The notes beneath the pieces were generated by a model, which was not told the origin of the DNA, searched no databases, and worked only from the letters and a program-made list of their open reading frames with translations. A program made the translations under genes and the position numbers. A stretch of 64,000 nt of DNA from Kalmanozyma brasiliensis GHG001 (taxonomy: Eukaryota; Basidiomycota; Ustilaginomycetes; Ustilaginales), in contig NW_015961948.1 in assembly GCF_000497045.1 (NCBI RefSeq), positions 310,001 to 374,000 of the forward strand, given 5' to 3'. Below, one piece after another: positions 1-9,674 of the stretch. The number at the start of each line of letters is the position of its first letter. The first letter of the stretch is position 1.

Positions 1-47
1 CCCCCCCCCCCCCCCCCCCCCCNNNNNNNNNNNNNNNNNNNNNNNNN
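1..47. other. poly-C run followed by a 25-N assembly gap
   Basis: Positions 1-22 are an unbroken run of C and 23-47 are 25 N; three more C follow the gap. The gap therefore sits inside a C homopolymer and its length is almost certainly nominal. It removes the 5' end of the first gene. This is an assembly feature, not biology. Confidence 0.95.
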
Positions 48-49
48 CC

Positions 50-1600
50 CTTCGCGGACACTGCAACTGCGGTGCGCTCGAGTACACCCTCGACGCCTCT
101 CCCGCCAACCTCCGCCTCTCTGCGTACTGTCACTGCACGCGCTGCCAACGCATCAATGGTGCTCCCTACGTGTGGACCACTCACTGGGCCAAGGATGCCG
201 TCACGTGGTCCTCCCCTTCTCCCTCCAGCAACACGGCCGACTCGCAAGTCCAACAGGTGATGGGCGCGGGTGTGACCACTGCGGCGCTGTATGAATCCGT
301 CGCAGGTCGCAAGTGGAAGCTGCGCTGTTCCGAGTGCGGCAATCCGATGGGCTCATGGAACTCGGCCAAGCAGCAATGGTCTATCTGGCCCAGCACACTC
401 GCTCGCGCCAACGGCGACGAAAGCAGTCTCCAGGGCACAGAGACGTTCCCTGCTACGGCGCACATGTTCTATGGCCCATGGAAGATCGCTGATGTTGCCG
501 ATGGGTTGCCCAAGTACCTCGGCTATCCGAACGAGTCCCAGCAAGTCGATCGCTCCGCCAACCCGCTGCCTGTCAACTTGAGCAACGATTTCAACCCGCA
601 CGATCCACGCGATATGGTCGGGTACGGTGCCAACCCGCCCCACCCGCACTGGCCGGGTAACGCGCGCATTGCCATCTCCTTCGTCCTCAACTACGAAGAG
701 GGTGGTGAGAACCTCACGCTCAACGGCGACGCGGGCGCCGAACAGTACCTCACGGAATACGGCGCTGCCAACGGGTCCAAGCCTCCTACGGGCGTGCGCA
801 ATTTAAGTGTCGAGTCGGCGTACGAGTTTGGATCGCATCGCGGGTTCTGGCGCGTGCTCGACCTGTTCAAGCGCAACGGACTGCGGTTTACGAGTTGGGC
901 AGTGGGTCGGGCGGTGGAGCAGAACCCAGCGGCGGTGCGGGCGATGGAAGACGCAGGGTGCGAAGTGGCCAGTCACTCATACAGGTGGTTCGACCACTCG
1001 TTGATGGGTCAGGAGGAGGAGCGGGAGCACATCCAGAGCGCGGTGCGGGCGATCAAGGAGGCGAGCGGGAAGAGCAGGGAGCCCCGCGGGTGGTACACGG
1101 GACGACAGTCGATCAACACCAGAAGACTGGTGTATCAGGTGTACAAGGAGATGGGGCTGGAACACGAGCTCTACGACAGCGATGCGTACGACGAGGATCT
1201 GCCGTATTGGGTCCCTGCTCCTGATGGGACGAAGGGTGAACACCTGCTCGTGGTGCCCTACACGCTGGATAACAACGACATGCGATTCGCCATCACGCCA
1301 GGCTTCTTCAACTCGGAGTCGTTCGCAACGTATCTCATCGATGCGTTCGAGACGTTGGTGGCCGAGACGTTTTTGCCCGAGAGCAACCCTATGTCGGTGC
1401 CCAAGATGATGAGTGTTGGCTTGCATTGTCGGGTGGTGGGTAGGCCAGGGAGGTTTCAGGGTCTGCAACGGTTTGTGGAGCATGTCAAGCGGAGGGATGC
1501 CGAGCTCAGGGAGGGTGGCGGTGGGGGAGTGTGGGTCGCGACCAGAGAGGAGATTGCCAATCACTGGAGAAAGACTCATCCGCCTCCCAAGAGCGGTTAA
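50..1600 (+). CDS. GFA-domain / PuuE-type allantoinase (polysaccharide deacetylase fold) fusion, 5' truncated by gap
   Basis: The reading frame is open from the gap at base 50 to a TAA at 1598-1600, so the true start is lost; the ATG at 170 is internal. The first ~110 residues carry a GFA (glutathione-dependent formaldehyde-activating enzyme-like) zinc fold: HCNCG, then CHCTRCQRINGAPY, then RCSECGNPMGSW. After a linker comes a complete NodB/CE4-fold domain of the PuuE allantoinase type, with FVLNYEEGGE where sugar deacetylases have the metal-binding TFDDG, then SYRWFDH and GWYTGRQSINTRR. PuuE enzymes hydrolyse allantoin to allantoate in urate breakdown and are described as metal-independent; activity here is inferred. 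The N-terminal domain may be a partner or regulatory module; its substrate cannot be told. The next gene is convergent, its stop 70 bp away. Confidence 0.85.
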   Translation, partial: LRGHCNCGALEYTLDASPANLRLSAYCHCTRCQRINGAPYVWTTHWAKDAVTWSSPSPSSNTADSQVQQVMGAGVTTAALYESVAGRKWKLRCSECGNPMGSWNSAKQQWSIWPSTLARANGDESSLQGTETFPATAHMFYGPWKIADVADGLPKYLGYPNESQQVDRSANPLPVNLSNDFNPHDPRDMVGYGANPPHPHWPGNARIAISFVLNYEEGGENLTLNGDAGAEQYLTEYGAANGSKPPTGVRNLSVESAYEFGSHRGFWRVLDLFKRNGLRFTSWAVGRAVEQNPAAVRAMEDAGCEVASHSYRWFDHSLMGQEEEREHIQSAVRAIKEASGKSREPRGWYTGRQSINTRRLVYQVYKEMGLEHELYDSDAYDEDLPYWVPAPDGTKGEHLLVVPYTLDNNDMRFAITPGFFNSESFATYLIDAFETLVAETFLPESNPMSVPKMMSVGLHCRVVGRPGRFQGLQRFVEHVKRRDAELREGGGGGVWVATREEIANHWRKTHPPPKSG

Positions 1601-1669
1601 GCCGACACACATGACACAGACTCGCAGGTTGGCTTGGCAATGCATTTGACGTATTCCTACAATGTGTGA

Positions 1670-3640
1670 TCATGATCGCTCGAACTGATACCTCACCCTA
1701 TCCGCTGCGAGGTAGAATACCTGCTCCTTGCCTTTCGACTGGCCGGACTCCATCATGCCGCCCTTCATCTTCTCCACCTGATCGCCGACTTGCGCGGCCA
1801 ATCGCCCGTCCTGCATCTCGGTCGGCAGAATCGTGAACCCGAGCGGTCCGCACTCGCAATCGGGGCAGAGCAGGTACTTGACCGTCAGCTCCTCGCCCGG
1901 GTTCAAGCCTAGGCTGAGATGCGAGAGCAACGCCGCCACGTCTTCGTCCGAGTCCTCCGACCCGCTTCCGCCGCGTTTGTTGCGCTTCTGCTGCTTGCGC
2001 TTCTCCTTCTCCTCGCGCTGTCGCTCCTTTTCTTCGCGCTTGAGCTTGTCCTTTGCTTCCTTCTCCTGCGCTTTCGTGGGCGGCGGGCTCGACACTGGCT
2101 CAGGCGGGGACTTCGGTGAAGTGGGATCGCTAGGCACCGTCCACTTGAGATCGCGTGAGAAGCCGACGTTGTCAAACTGCAAAGGCCCAGCTACCGTCCA
2201 GAAGCCTTTGACGCTGGTGAGCAGTCGATGGGAGGCACCGGCGCTCGCTGCGTGCAGTGGGAACGCAGGTGCCTGTGGCGGCGACGGCGAATTGGGCAGC
2301 TCGAGGGACGGATTCGACAGCGGCCCGGACTCCTTGCGCGTCCACTCGCCCGCACCTTTGGCGAGGATGCAGCAACGACAATTCTCCATGGGACAGTAGA
2401 GACGGGCCAGGTTGGCGCCTGTGTCGCGGTCAACGAGACGTGCTTCGAGCGCCATACCCGCGTCCTCGGCGGGCGTCTTTGCGGCAACGGCTTGGCCGAG
2501 GATCGAGGTGTACGTTTGACCGGGCGATTTGCCGGGTTGAGACTGGGCGGCGAGCGCAGCCATGATCGAAGCTTGCGAGGGCATGCCTGGCGGCGCTGTC
2601 TTGGATGGGACGGCGGAGTTGGCAGGCGGCGAGGCGACGAGCTTCTTGTCTTCGGTGATGGGGGAGGAGACGATGGGAGAAGAGAGCGATTCCGATTTGA
2701 ACGCTTGGTTCGTGTCGATGGCAAGAGGGCCCGTGGGGCTCATCTTGAGCCCGGCTGGTGCTTGGGCTTCGTCGCTCGCCGTCGAGGTTGCTGAAGCGGT
2801 GCGTGTGAGTTGCGATCCAATGCGACTGCCAGTGCCGCTGCTAGGAGAGGGGTAGACGCTGCGCCTCATCTCGAGCCACTGACCGCTGCCGTACTGGACG
2901 TGACTGACGCACTGGATGCGGAAGCCGACCTTCCTGTACAGACCCGTGAGCTCTTCATGTGCTAGCAGCGCCAGCGTCTCGTATCCGCGCTTGCCCTTGT
3001 CACCCTCCGGACCCTTGCCCTCTTCCGCCTTGCGGACGCGTGAGATGTAGTTCTCGAGCATTCTTGTGGCCAGCCCCTTCTTCTGCATCTCGGGCGCGAC
3101 ACACACCGAGTGGATACAGACGATGCGTGCGTCTTCCGAGGTGTCGTGCGTCGACATGGAGCGGAGCGTGAGTGCGGGCGCAGCGGTGCCCGTGATGAAG
3201 CCGACGATCCTCCTCCTCGGCTCGTTGGACACGGACAGAGGACCGGCGACCTTGGGCAACGGCAGGGGCACAAAGGCACCCAAGAACAGATGAGGAGCGG
3301 CCGTCTGACGACTCAGCAGCCTCTCGTAGCTGGCCGCATCTTCAGGAGGGTAACCCTCTACTTCGAGCGCGTGAGCGGCCCGCACCTCTTCCGGGTGAAC
3401 GTAGTCAAAGATGAGATTACGGGGCAGAGCGGAGGTGGCAAAGGAGGTGGAGGCGCTCTTGTTCTGCGAAGCGGTGCGCTTATGGGAGCTCGTGGGCGGA
3501 GAGCGTTGGGAGGATTGGCTCATGTTGGATGTGGAAGAAGAGGAAGAGTTGGAGCGTGTATTGGTGCGACCGAGCGTGTTGGTGATGGTCTGGTACAGCG
3601 TGGTCGAGTTGTGAGCCATATGGCTCGGCGGAGGATGCAT
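1670..3640 (-). CDS. AANAT-like GNAT acetyltransferase fused to a C-terminal Mss4/Dss4 domain
   Basis: The 656-aa protein starts at the first in-frame ATG (3640; a second lies 7 codons on at 3619). Residues ~1-70 are Ser/Thr-rich. Residues ~75-260 form a GNAT fold of the aralkylamine N-acetyltransferase type, with HSVCVAPEMQKKGLATRML as the acetyl-CoA-binding motif and LLAHEELTGLYRKVGF as the C-terminal signature. A disordered Ser/Pro linker follows. Residues ~405-656 form an Mss4 domain (Rab-binding, weak exchange-factor or chaperone family) with zinc cysteines CPMENCRCC and CPDCECGPLGF, the FWTVAGPLQFDNVGFS stretch, and YLAADRVRYQF at the end. A basic/acidic low-complexity insert splits the Mss4 domain. 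Both domains look intact. The pairing suggests acetylation coupled to Rab/vesicle function, but this is inference. The gene is divergent from the GH5 gene. Confidence 0.85.
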   Translation of the reverse strand: MHPPPSHMAHNSTTLYQTITNTLGRTNTRSNSSSSSTSNMSQSSQRSPPTSSHKRTASQNKSASTSFATSALPRNLIFDYVHPEEVRAAHALEVEGYPPEDAASYERLLSRQTAAPHLFLGAFVPLPLPKVAGPLSVSNEPRRRIVGFITGTAAPALTLRSMSTHDTSEDARIVCIHSVCVAPEMQKKGLATRMLENYISRVRKAEEGKGPEGDKGKRGYETLALLAHEELTGLYRKVGFRIQCVSHVQYGSGQWLEMRRSVYPSPSSGTGSRIGSQLTRTASATSTASDEAQAPAGLKMSPTGPLAIDTNQAFKSESLSSPIVSSPITEDKKLVASPPANSAVPSKTAPPGMPSQASIMAALAAQSQPGKSPGQTYTSILGQAVAAKTPAEDAGMALEARLVDRDTGANLARLYCPMENCRCCILAKGAGEWTRKESGPLSNPSLELPNSPSPPQAPAFPLHAASAGASHRLLTSVKGFWTVAGPLQFDNVGFSRDLKWTVPSDPTSPKSPPEPVSSPPPTKAQEKEAKDKLKREEKERQREEKEKRKQQKRNKRGGSGSEDSDEDVAALLSHLSLGLNPGEELTVKYLLCPDCECGPLGFTILPTEMQDGRLAAQVGDQVEKMKGGMMESGQSKGKEQVFYLAADRVRYQFERS

Positions 3641-5391
3641 TTTGGGACAATGCTTTGCGCTCGTCAGACGCGGAGTGGGGTATATGCAAGTTGGGTGGGC
3701 CAATGTGCCGAAATGAAGGGCGGGTCTTGCTCCTAAAGCTTGGTCGTGTGCACCAAAATGCAGTCCGATGGATCAAGACAGGGGCGAGAACAACGAGAGG
3801 TTCAGTCTTGCCGCTTCAGCGATGTGACACGCAAAGAGGATCCGGTCTTGCTGCGGATGAATGTCTGACGAGAGTGATCGTAGAGATTAAGTCGAGCAAA
3901 GCTGTGGGTGCTTGCGTCGAGTGGCGTGGGTCTACGCGGAGGTGTTTGTCATGGTCGTGGTGGCAGGCGTGAGTGTGGTGGCAAGAAGGGAAGCAAGTCC
4001 ATCGGATCTTCCTCTGGCCAAGAAGAGGAGGAGGAGCTGCTGTGATTGGCGAGCCCATCAGATTGTGAGAAAGTTGATTGACTGCTGCTGCCGAGAGTAT
4101 GCAGTGGGCCAATGAGAGAGGCGACTTTCTGCCGAGATTGCGAGGCCCAAGCTGAGCAGCGGCGTGATATTTTCGTCGTCAGGACCGACATTTCGGCAAT
4201 CTTGAGTGCGCCAGTTCAGCCGCTGCCCTCTACCCTGAGCCCTGCTCCCCTTCATAGCCTCGGTTCAAGATTAGAACGTGTGTCGTGCCTGAGCGAATTC
4301 AGCCTCAGAGAGCCTACTCATTCGTTTCCGATCAACCTATTGTCGTTATCTTTCCTGATTCTTCCTGACGCAACGTGCCCGTGAATGAGGTCAATACGTT
4401 CTCGATATTGCGATACGACGATCGAGCCTGTTCGTAAACGGGAGGGAAGGCAGGCTGCCGCAGACAAAGGCAAGCTGTGGTCGGTCGATTTTCGGCGCCG
4501 CGCTGAGTTTGATATCGAAAGCTTGTTCTCCCCCACTCCTCTCATCTTGGCACGAGGAGGGTGAGACACGCTTTCTCCATCAACTGCTGCTTCCCCGCAC
4601 TCATGCAAGATGCACCATGTACAAAGGCATCTCCGCAGTTCGCAGAGAGTCAGACGCTCAGACATCCATCAGCATGGCTTGACGGAGACACGAGGCAGGC
4701 AAGCCGGACAGCGGGAAAACCGAAGTGGCACCGTGAGAAAATGCCAAGACTCTGAGTTGATTGCCTCGTTCGTGCCTTCTGCTCAAGCGTGTTTCGGTTG
4801 TGACGGTCAGCATCGACTCGAGTATGACCTGCCATGAAAAGGCGCACCAGCCACTTTACGATGAGTTGCTTCCGATCTTCGTTGTCGACTCAGACTCTCT
4901 TGACCGGCGTCCGAACCGTTTCTGCAGCCGCGAAAGGGAGGACATGTGACGAGGGCTGGCTGCCAGCCAGCTCTGTCATTGCAACTCGGCTTCCCCGCAT
5001 CGTGTGCTTGGCAGCCGGGAGACATCCGCACCTCCGAAAGCTCTTGGCTTGGATGGCAATCCGGCCTTCGTGCCATCATCTGCTCTTGCCGACGAGCCTG
5101 ACTCAAGGGGTGTCGATCGGGTTCTCCGATGGAACGATCTCCTCACAGCCAGATCCGGGTCTTCCATGCCGCTCGCGCGCGTCTTTGCGTCATTTTTGGC
5201 GTTGTATGGCTGTGTGAGCCATCCGGCTGCGCACAGCTTCACAAAGTGGAGGCATCACCGCTCGAGCCTCCTCTTCCTCGTCTGAGACAACATGCTTATC
5301 GCTCAGGCCCCATACATGCTTCTTGCTCCGTGATGAACATCACCTTGGTATAGCTGTGACTCCAGCACACAGGCATTCGTGATTTGTCAAG
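3641..5391. other. long divergent intergenic region
   Basis: This 1.75-kb stretch separates two divergent genes and should hold both promoters. Several ORFs of 60-127 codons occur on both strands, but none shows a domain, consistent codon bias or splice-supported extension. I see no tRNA-like B box with a pairing T-stem and no repeat of note. Confidence 0.6.
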
Positions 5392-7017
5392 ATGAAGAAG
5401 TTCCTCGGAAAGGTGCAGGACAAGTTCGATGCGGCTGCGGCTGGCCGATTCGATCAAGCTGGTTCTTCAGCACCAGCTAACTCGCAGGCACCGCCGCCTA
5501 CCTCGGTCGATGCTCCACCCACTAGACGAGATATCTATCTGCATCGAAAGCAGCGTGGTGTCAATCTCGGCTCGTGGTTTTCTCTCGAGGGCTGGCTCAC
5601 GCCTTCGCTCTTCCAAAAGGCGAAAGAGCCCAAGGGTAGCGAGCTCGATGTTGTCGCCGGCATGGACCCCAACGAGGCCAAGAGTATGCTCGAGAACCAC
5701 TGGGATAACTTCATCAACGATGGTGACCTCCAGTGGATGGTCGACCACGGCATCAACACTGTTCGCATTCCCGTCGGCTACTTCCACTTCCTCGCCGGCC
5801 ATCCCAACGAGCAGATTCGTTCCTTGCTCCAGGGCACAGATTACGAGAAGTTCGGCTTCATCTACCAAGGTGCCTACAGCCGCATTCAGCGCGCTATTGA
5901 GTCTGCAGCTGGTCGCAATGTCGGTGTGCTCGTTGACCTTCACGGTGCACCCGGTGGTCAGAACGCCGACGGTCACTGCGGTGTAAGCGGTGGCAAGGCA
6001 TCACTCTGGAACTCCAGCAACGATCAGAGGAAGACCGTCGAGATCCTCAAAGCCATGGCATACGAGTATTCTCGCTTCGAGAACGTCGTCGGTCTCGAAC
6101 TTATCAATGAGCCCAAGAACTCGGGCAAGCTGCAAGGCTTCTACGACGATGCCATCGCCCAGATCCGATCCGTCTCGCCCGAGGCTGCTTCCCTCCCACT
6201 TTACCTCGGCGACGCATGGGACACCAACCACTACACAGGCTATGTCGGACAACGTGCTGCCGCCAACAACTTCCTCGTCACCGACTATCACCTCTACCGC
6301 TGCTTCACACCCCAGGACCACTCGACGCGCTGCGAAGACCACGCGCGCAAGCTGCATCCCGGCACCTCGCCAAACCCTACCAACACCGATGGCTGCGGCG
6401 AGACGGCTGGCTGGCTGAAAAGCATGTCACATCGCTGCGGTGGCTCGCTCATCATCGGTGAGTGGAGCGCCGCCCTCAATCCTTCCTCCCTCCACCACCT
6501 CGGCGGCGAGGACCAGCAGCGACCCGCCAAGGCAGAGTACGCCCACAACCAGTGGAAGAGCTACGACAAGTTTTGCGCTGGCTACTTTTTCTGGACGCTC
6601 AAGAAGGAGGGTGCGCCCGATACGGGCTGGGGCTTCTACTCGGCCGTCGAGCGCGGTGTGCTTCCGCAGCACCTCGATCCGCATCGTGGACAGAGAAAGT
6701 CGGTTCAGGAGATCGAGGGCGCACGACAGGGTGCGCAGGAGGGCGCGCTGTCGAGTCACGCGGGCTACTGGGATCAGCAAAAGGGCGGACCGTACGAGCA
6801 CTGGCGCTTCGCTGAGGGGTTCTATCTCGCTTGGGCCGACTCGCTCGAGTTTATGAAGGCGGATGAGTCGAACGAGATTGGATTCGTGGGGCAGTGGCAG
6901 AAGACCAGGACGGCTGCGCATGCACAGGCCAAGGGACAGGGCAGCAAGTTCGTCTGGGAGTTCGAGCACGGCTACCTCCAGGGTCTGTTGGCGTTCAAGT
7001 CTGCTGCCTATCGCTGA
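5392..7017 (+). CDS. GH5 glucan 1,3-beta-glucosidase (exo-beta-1,3-glucanase family), apparently non-secreted
   Basis: A single exon of 541 aa. The GH5 subfamily 9 (fungal EXG-type) signatures are all present: RGVNLGSWFSLEGWLTPSLF, NTVRIPVGYFHF, LVDLHGAPGGQN, the acid/base glutamate E240 in ELINEPKN, DYHLYRCF, the nucleophile E357 in IIGEWSAALNP, and FFWTLKKEG. The family removes glucose from the non-reducing ends of beta-1,3-glucans in wall remodelling. The N-terminus (MKKFLGKVQDKFDAAAAGRF) is amphipathic and charged, with no signal peptide or membrane anchor, so a cytosolic or unconventionally secreted enzyme is more likely than a wall-bound one. Length fits the family. The ATG is the first in frame and follows an in-frame-stop-rich leader. 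Confidence 0.92.
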   Translation: MKKFLGKVQDKFDAAAAGRFDQAGSSAPANSQAPPPTSVDAPPTRRDIYLHRKQRGVNLGSWFSLEGWLTPSLFQKAKEPKGSELDVVAGMDPNEAKSMLENHWDNFINDGDLQWMVDHGINTVRIPVGYFHFLAGHPNEQIRSLLQGTDYEKFGFIYQGAYSRIQRAIESAAGRNVGVLVDLHGAPGGQNADGHCGVSGGKASLWNSSNDQRKTVEILKAMAYEYSRFENVVGLELINEPKNSGKLQGFYDDAIAQIRSVSPEAASLPLYLGDAWDTNHYTGYVGQRAAANNFLVTDYHLYRCFTPQDHSTRCEDHARKLHPGTSPNPTNTDGCGETAGWLKSMSHRCGGSLIIGEWSAALNPSSLHHLGGEDQQRPAKAEYAHNQWKSYDKFCAGYFFWTLKKEGAPDTGWGFYSAVERGVLPQHLDPHRGQRKSVQEIEGARQGAQEGALSSHAGYWDQQKGGPYEHWRFAEGFYLAWADSLEFMKADESNEIGFVGQWQKTRTAAHAQAKGQGSKFVWEFEHGYLQGLLAFKSAAYR

Positions 7018-7258
7018 GCAACACAGATCATGTAGCATACTTCTCTCACCGCACGCCTTGACATCGTGAACTCCGGGACGTCGAGTGCGGATTGCTTCTG
7101 ACGATGAAAAAGGTTGTGTTCGAGCTCCCGATGTAGTGGCTTTCGCGGGCCGAATACGCGCGAATAGCCGACCGAGTCTTCTTGAGGACCCTGAACTCGG
7201 TTGCGTTCGCACCTCCTCCCTTCCTTCGCATTCACCACCACATCTTCCTTCCGCAAGC

Positions 7259-8341
7259 ATGTCGACGACGCCCTCACCTCCGCAGACGCTAGACTACGTC
7301 TCCGGCAGCTCCGACCCCGAACAGCAGCTGGACCTCTACCTGCCCGCCTCCCATTCCGCCTCGAGCCTGATCGTCTTCATCCACGGCGGTGCCTGGCGCA
7401 CTGGTTCGCGCAAGGATCACGTCGACCTCGCCAACTACTTCTGCTCCAAGGGCAAGGCCGTCGCTGTGGTCGACTACCGGCTGTCTATCAAGGAAGAAAA
7501 CACGGGAGAGGTGAAGAACCTTCATCCCGTCCACGCGCAGGACGTGAATGCGGCGCTGAGCTTCTTGCACGCTCGCAAGGATGTGCCGCAGAAGGACTGG
7601 ATCGTTGTTGGACACTCGATCGGGGCATGGTTGACGCTCGCAGCTATCGTCGATGGAGAGTCAAGGCAAGGCAATGCGGAATACCCGAGACCGATGCCGC
7701 AGCCGGACAGTGGCGCGCGCGGTTGCATCAAGACTTGTGTACTGGTTGTAAGTAGCCTCCCTCCCTTTGACGCGATTGGGACCGTAAGCTGATTGTGGCT
7801 TCTGGTCTACAGGATGGTATCTTCTCGGTCTCAAAACTGCTTCAAGAGTACCCGGACTACGAGAGCTTCGTCGCACAAGCGTTTCTCCCTCAACCAGGCC
7901 CGAGCAAATACGACGTCGTCTCATGCGAAACATGGCCATTGGCACTTGAGGGGAAAGATCTGCACGTGTGGCACTCGCGAGATGACGAGCTGCTCTCTTT
8001 CCGCCAGAGCATCGATGTGATTCTGCACCTCGATAAGCAGCTCACTGATGCGAGTGCGGAGAAAGGAACGCAGGTGACGATCCCGCAAGATGGCCTCGCA
8101 AGCACCACCACAGTGAATGGGGAGAAGAAGTCGATCGCCTCGGTCTATGGGAGCGTCAAGATTCGGAACAGTACACGGCTGCATGCTGATTTGACAAGCT
8201 TGAGGGTAAGTAAACTCGCGGGCGAATGGAAGTACTTTGCGATGACGAACAGCGCTGACTCGAATCCCGACACCTCAACAGGGCGCACACGACGACCTGT
8301 TGCACACCGAGACCTTCTGGGACCTCATCCTTAACCTTTGA
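7259..8341 (+). CDS. BNA7: kynurenine formamidase (arylformamidase), tryptophan-to-NAD pathway
   Basis: Gene model join(7259..7747,7813..8205,8282..8341) gives 313 aa. Both introns are in phase 0: 65 nt (GTAAGT...CTACAG) and 76 nt (GTAAGT...CAACAG). The alpha/beta-hydrolase signatures are the oxyanion motif HGGAW (residues 42-46), the nucleophile elbow GHSIGAW with S120, WHSRDDELL near the acidic residue, and the catalytic-histidine region GAHDDLLH at the start of exon 3. The order matches fungal BNA7, which hydrolyses N-formylkynurenine to kynurenine and formate in the cytosol. Without the second splice the histidine would be lost, which supports the model. An in-frame upstream ATG at 7085 exists, but the N-terminus there is unlike the family and the 7259 ATG is preferred. 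Confidence 0.93.
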
Positions 8342-8728
8342 ACAGCACCTACAAGCATCAATCTTGCAACATAGAGCGCAGCGCGATCGCTTTCATGTTT
8401 ACCATATTCTACGACATCGTGCGTGTCTATCATCTGAGATGAGGTCGATGTGGTCTGTGAATGGACTGCGTTGAGGAGACCAGCTGACATGTCTTCAACG
8501 TCGGAGCGGTTGAGAAGGAGCGCACAGACCCTGACCCACTTAAGCTTTTTCTCGACCACGAATTTCTTCCGTCTTTCAATGCCTCCTTTCTTCCTTCGTA
8601 ACCAACGTTCATCGCCTGTTCATCTCCTTCGCATCCTCGTCACGATCCTGTCTCCACTCTATCTCATCGCCACCGCAGGCTGTCTCATACTTGCTATCAG
8701 CTCAGCATTGTATCGACTTCACTCCGAA
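8342..8728 (+). other. intergenic leader with in-frame hydrophobic extension of the next gene
   Basis: 387 bp between two tandem genes. The frame of the next gene (APT1) stays open upstream of its conventional ATG, with in-frame ATGs at 8579 and further back. Translation from 8579 would add about 50 residues including the hydrophobic stretch LLRILVTILSPLYLIATAGC. It may be plain 5'UTR or an alternative membrane-anchored N-terminus. Confidence 0.5.
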
Positions 8729-9555
8729 ATGTCGGTGCTCAAGACGCTCATCATCAACCCGCGCTCGGGCGTCAAGCCCACCGCCACCCTCTTCTTCCTG
8801 CACGGTCTCGGCGACTCGAGTGCCGGCTGGTCAGATGTAGCTCAGATGCTGTCTCAGCGTCCGTCGCTGTCGCACGTGCGCTTCGTGCTGCCCAACGCAC
8901 CCATCCAGCCCGTCTCGCTCAATATGGGCATGCCCATGCCTTCGTGGTTCGATAGTAGGTCTTCGTACTCGTGTGCGTGCGCCTGCGCGCTCCTCTTCCC
9001 GCCTACCATCGCATCCATTGACTGCTACTGACGTCTCTTACGCAATTGCTCTTTCTTGCTGAAGTCCTTGCCCTCGATGACATTTCCGGCTCGGAAGACG
9101 AGGCGGGGCTGCTCAAGTCGACGGAGGAGATCAAGAAGCTCATCAGCGCCGAGAACGACGGCACGGCCAAAGGTCTCGATGGGCAGGCGATCCCGAGCGA
9201 ACGAATTGTGGTCGGTGGCTTCAGCCAGGGTGGCGCCATTTCGCTGCTCGCTGGTCTCACCAACACGAACGCTGTTGCCGGCGTCGCGGCACTGTCGACT
9301 TGGTTGCCACTGCGCGCAAAGATCGCCACCCTCCGCACACCCACTTCGAAGAACCTCAAGGTCTTCCAGGCGCATGGTGATGCGGATCCAGTGGTGAGGT
9401 ACGAGTACGGACAGCGAACGGTGGAGTTCCTGAAGAACGAGTTGGGACTGAGCGACGTCGAGTTCAAGACGTACCCGAGGATGCCCCACTCGGCATGCCC
9501 GGAGGAGATCCGTGATCTAGCGGCGTTCTTGGAAAAGGTCATTCCGGCTCAGTAG
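8729..9555 (+). CDS. APT1: acyl-protein thioesterase 1 / lysophospholipase-like alpha/beta hydrolase
   Basis: Gene model join(8729..8954,9065..9555), 238 aa, one 110-nt intron (GTAGGT...CTGAAG) that splits the isoleucine codon in WFDI. The protein shows LFFLHGLGDSSAGW, the nucleophile GGFSQGGA (S129), the acid region HGDADPVV (D183) and MPHSACPEE (H217), the complete triad of the phospholipase/carboxylesterase family. APT1 enzymes remove palmitate from cytosolic faces of G-proteins and Ras-like proteins and also hydrolyse lysophospholipids. Length is standard for the family with this start. The 3' neighbour is convergent, its stop 120 bp away. Confidence 0.93.
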
Positions 9556-9674
9556 ACTGTCACACGCAAGCCATGTACAAGACATCATACGATTCCAGTC
9601 GAGATAGCATTTCGACGATTGCTGCTACTTTAGAGACCTGCGTGACGGAAATCTTTCTTTTGGGGTCGCGCCGG

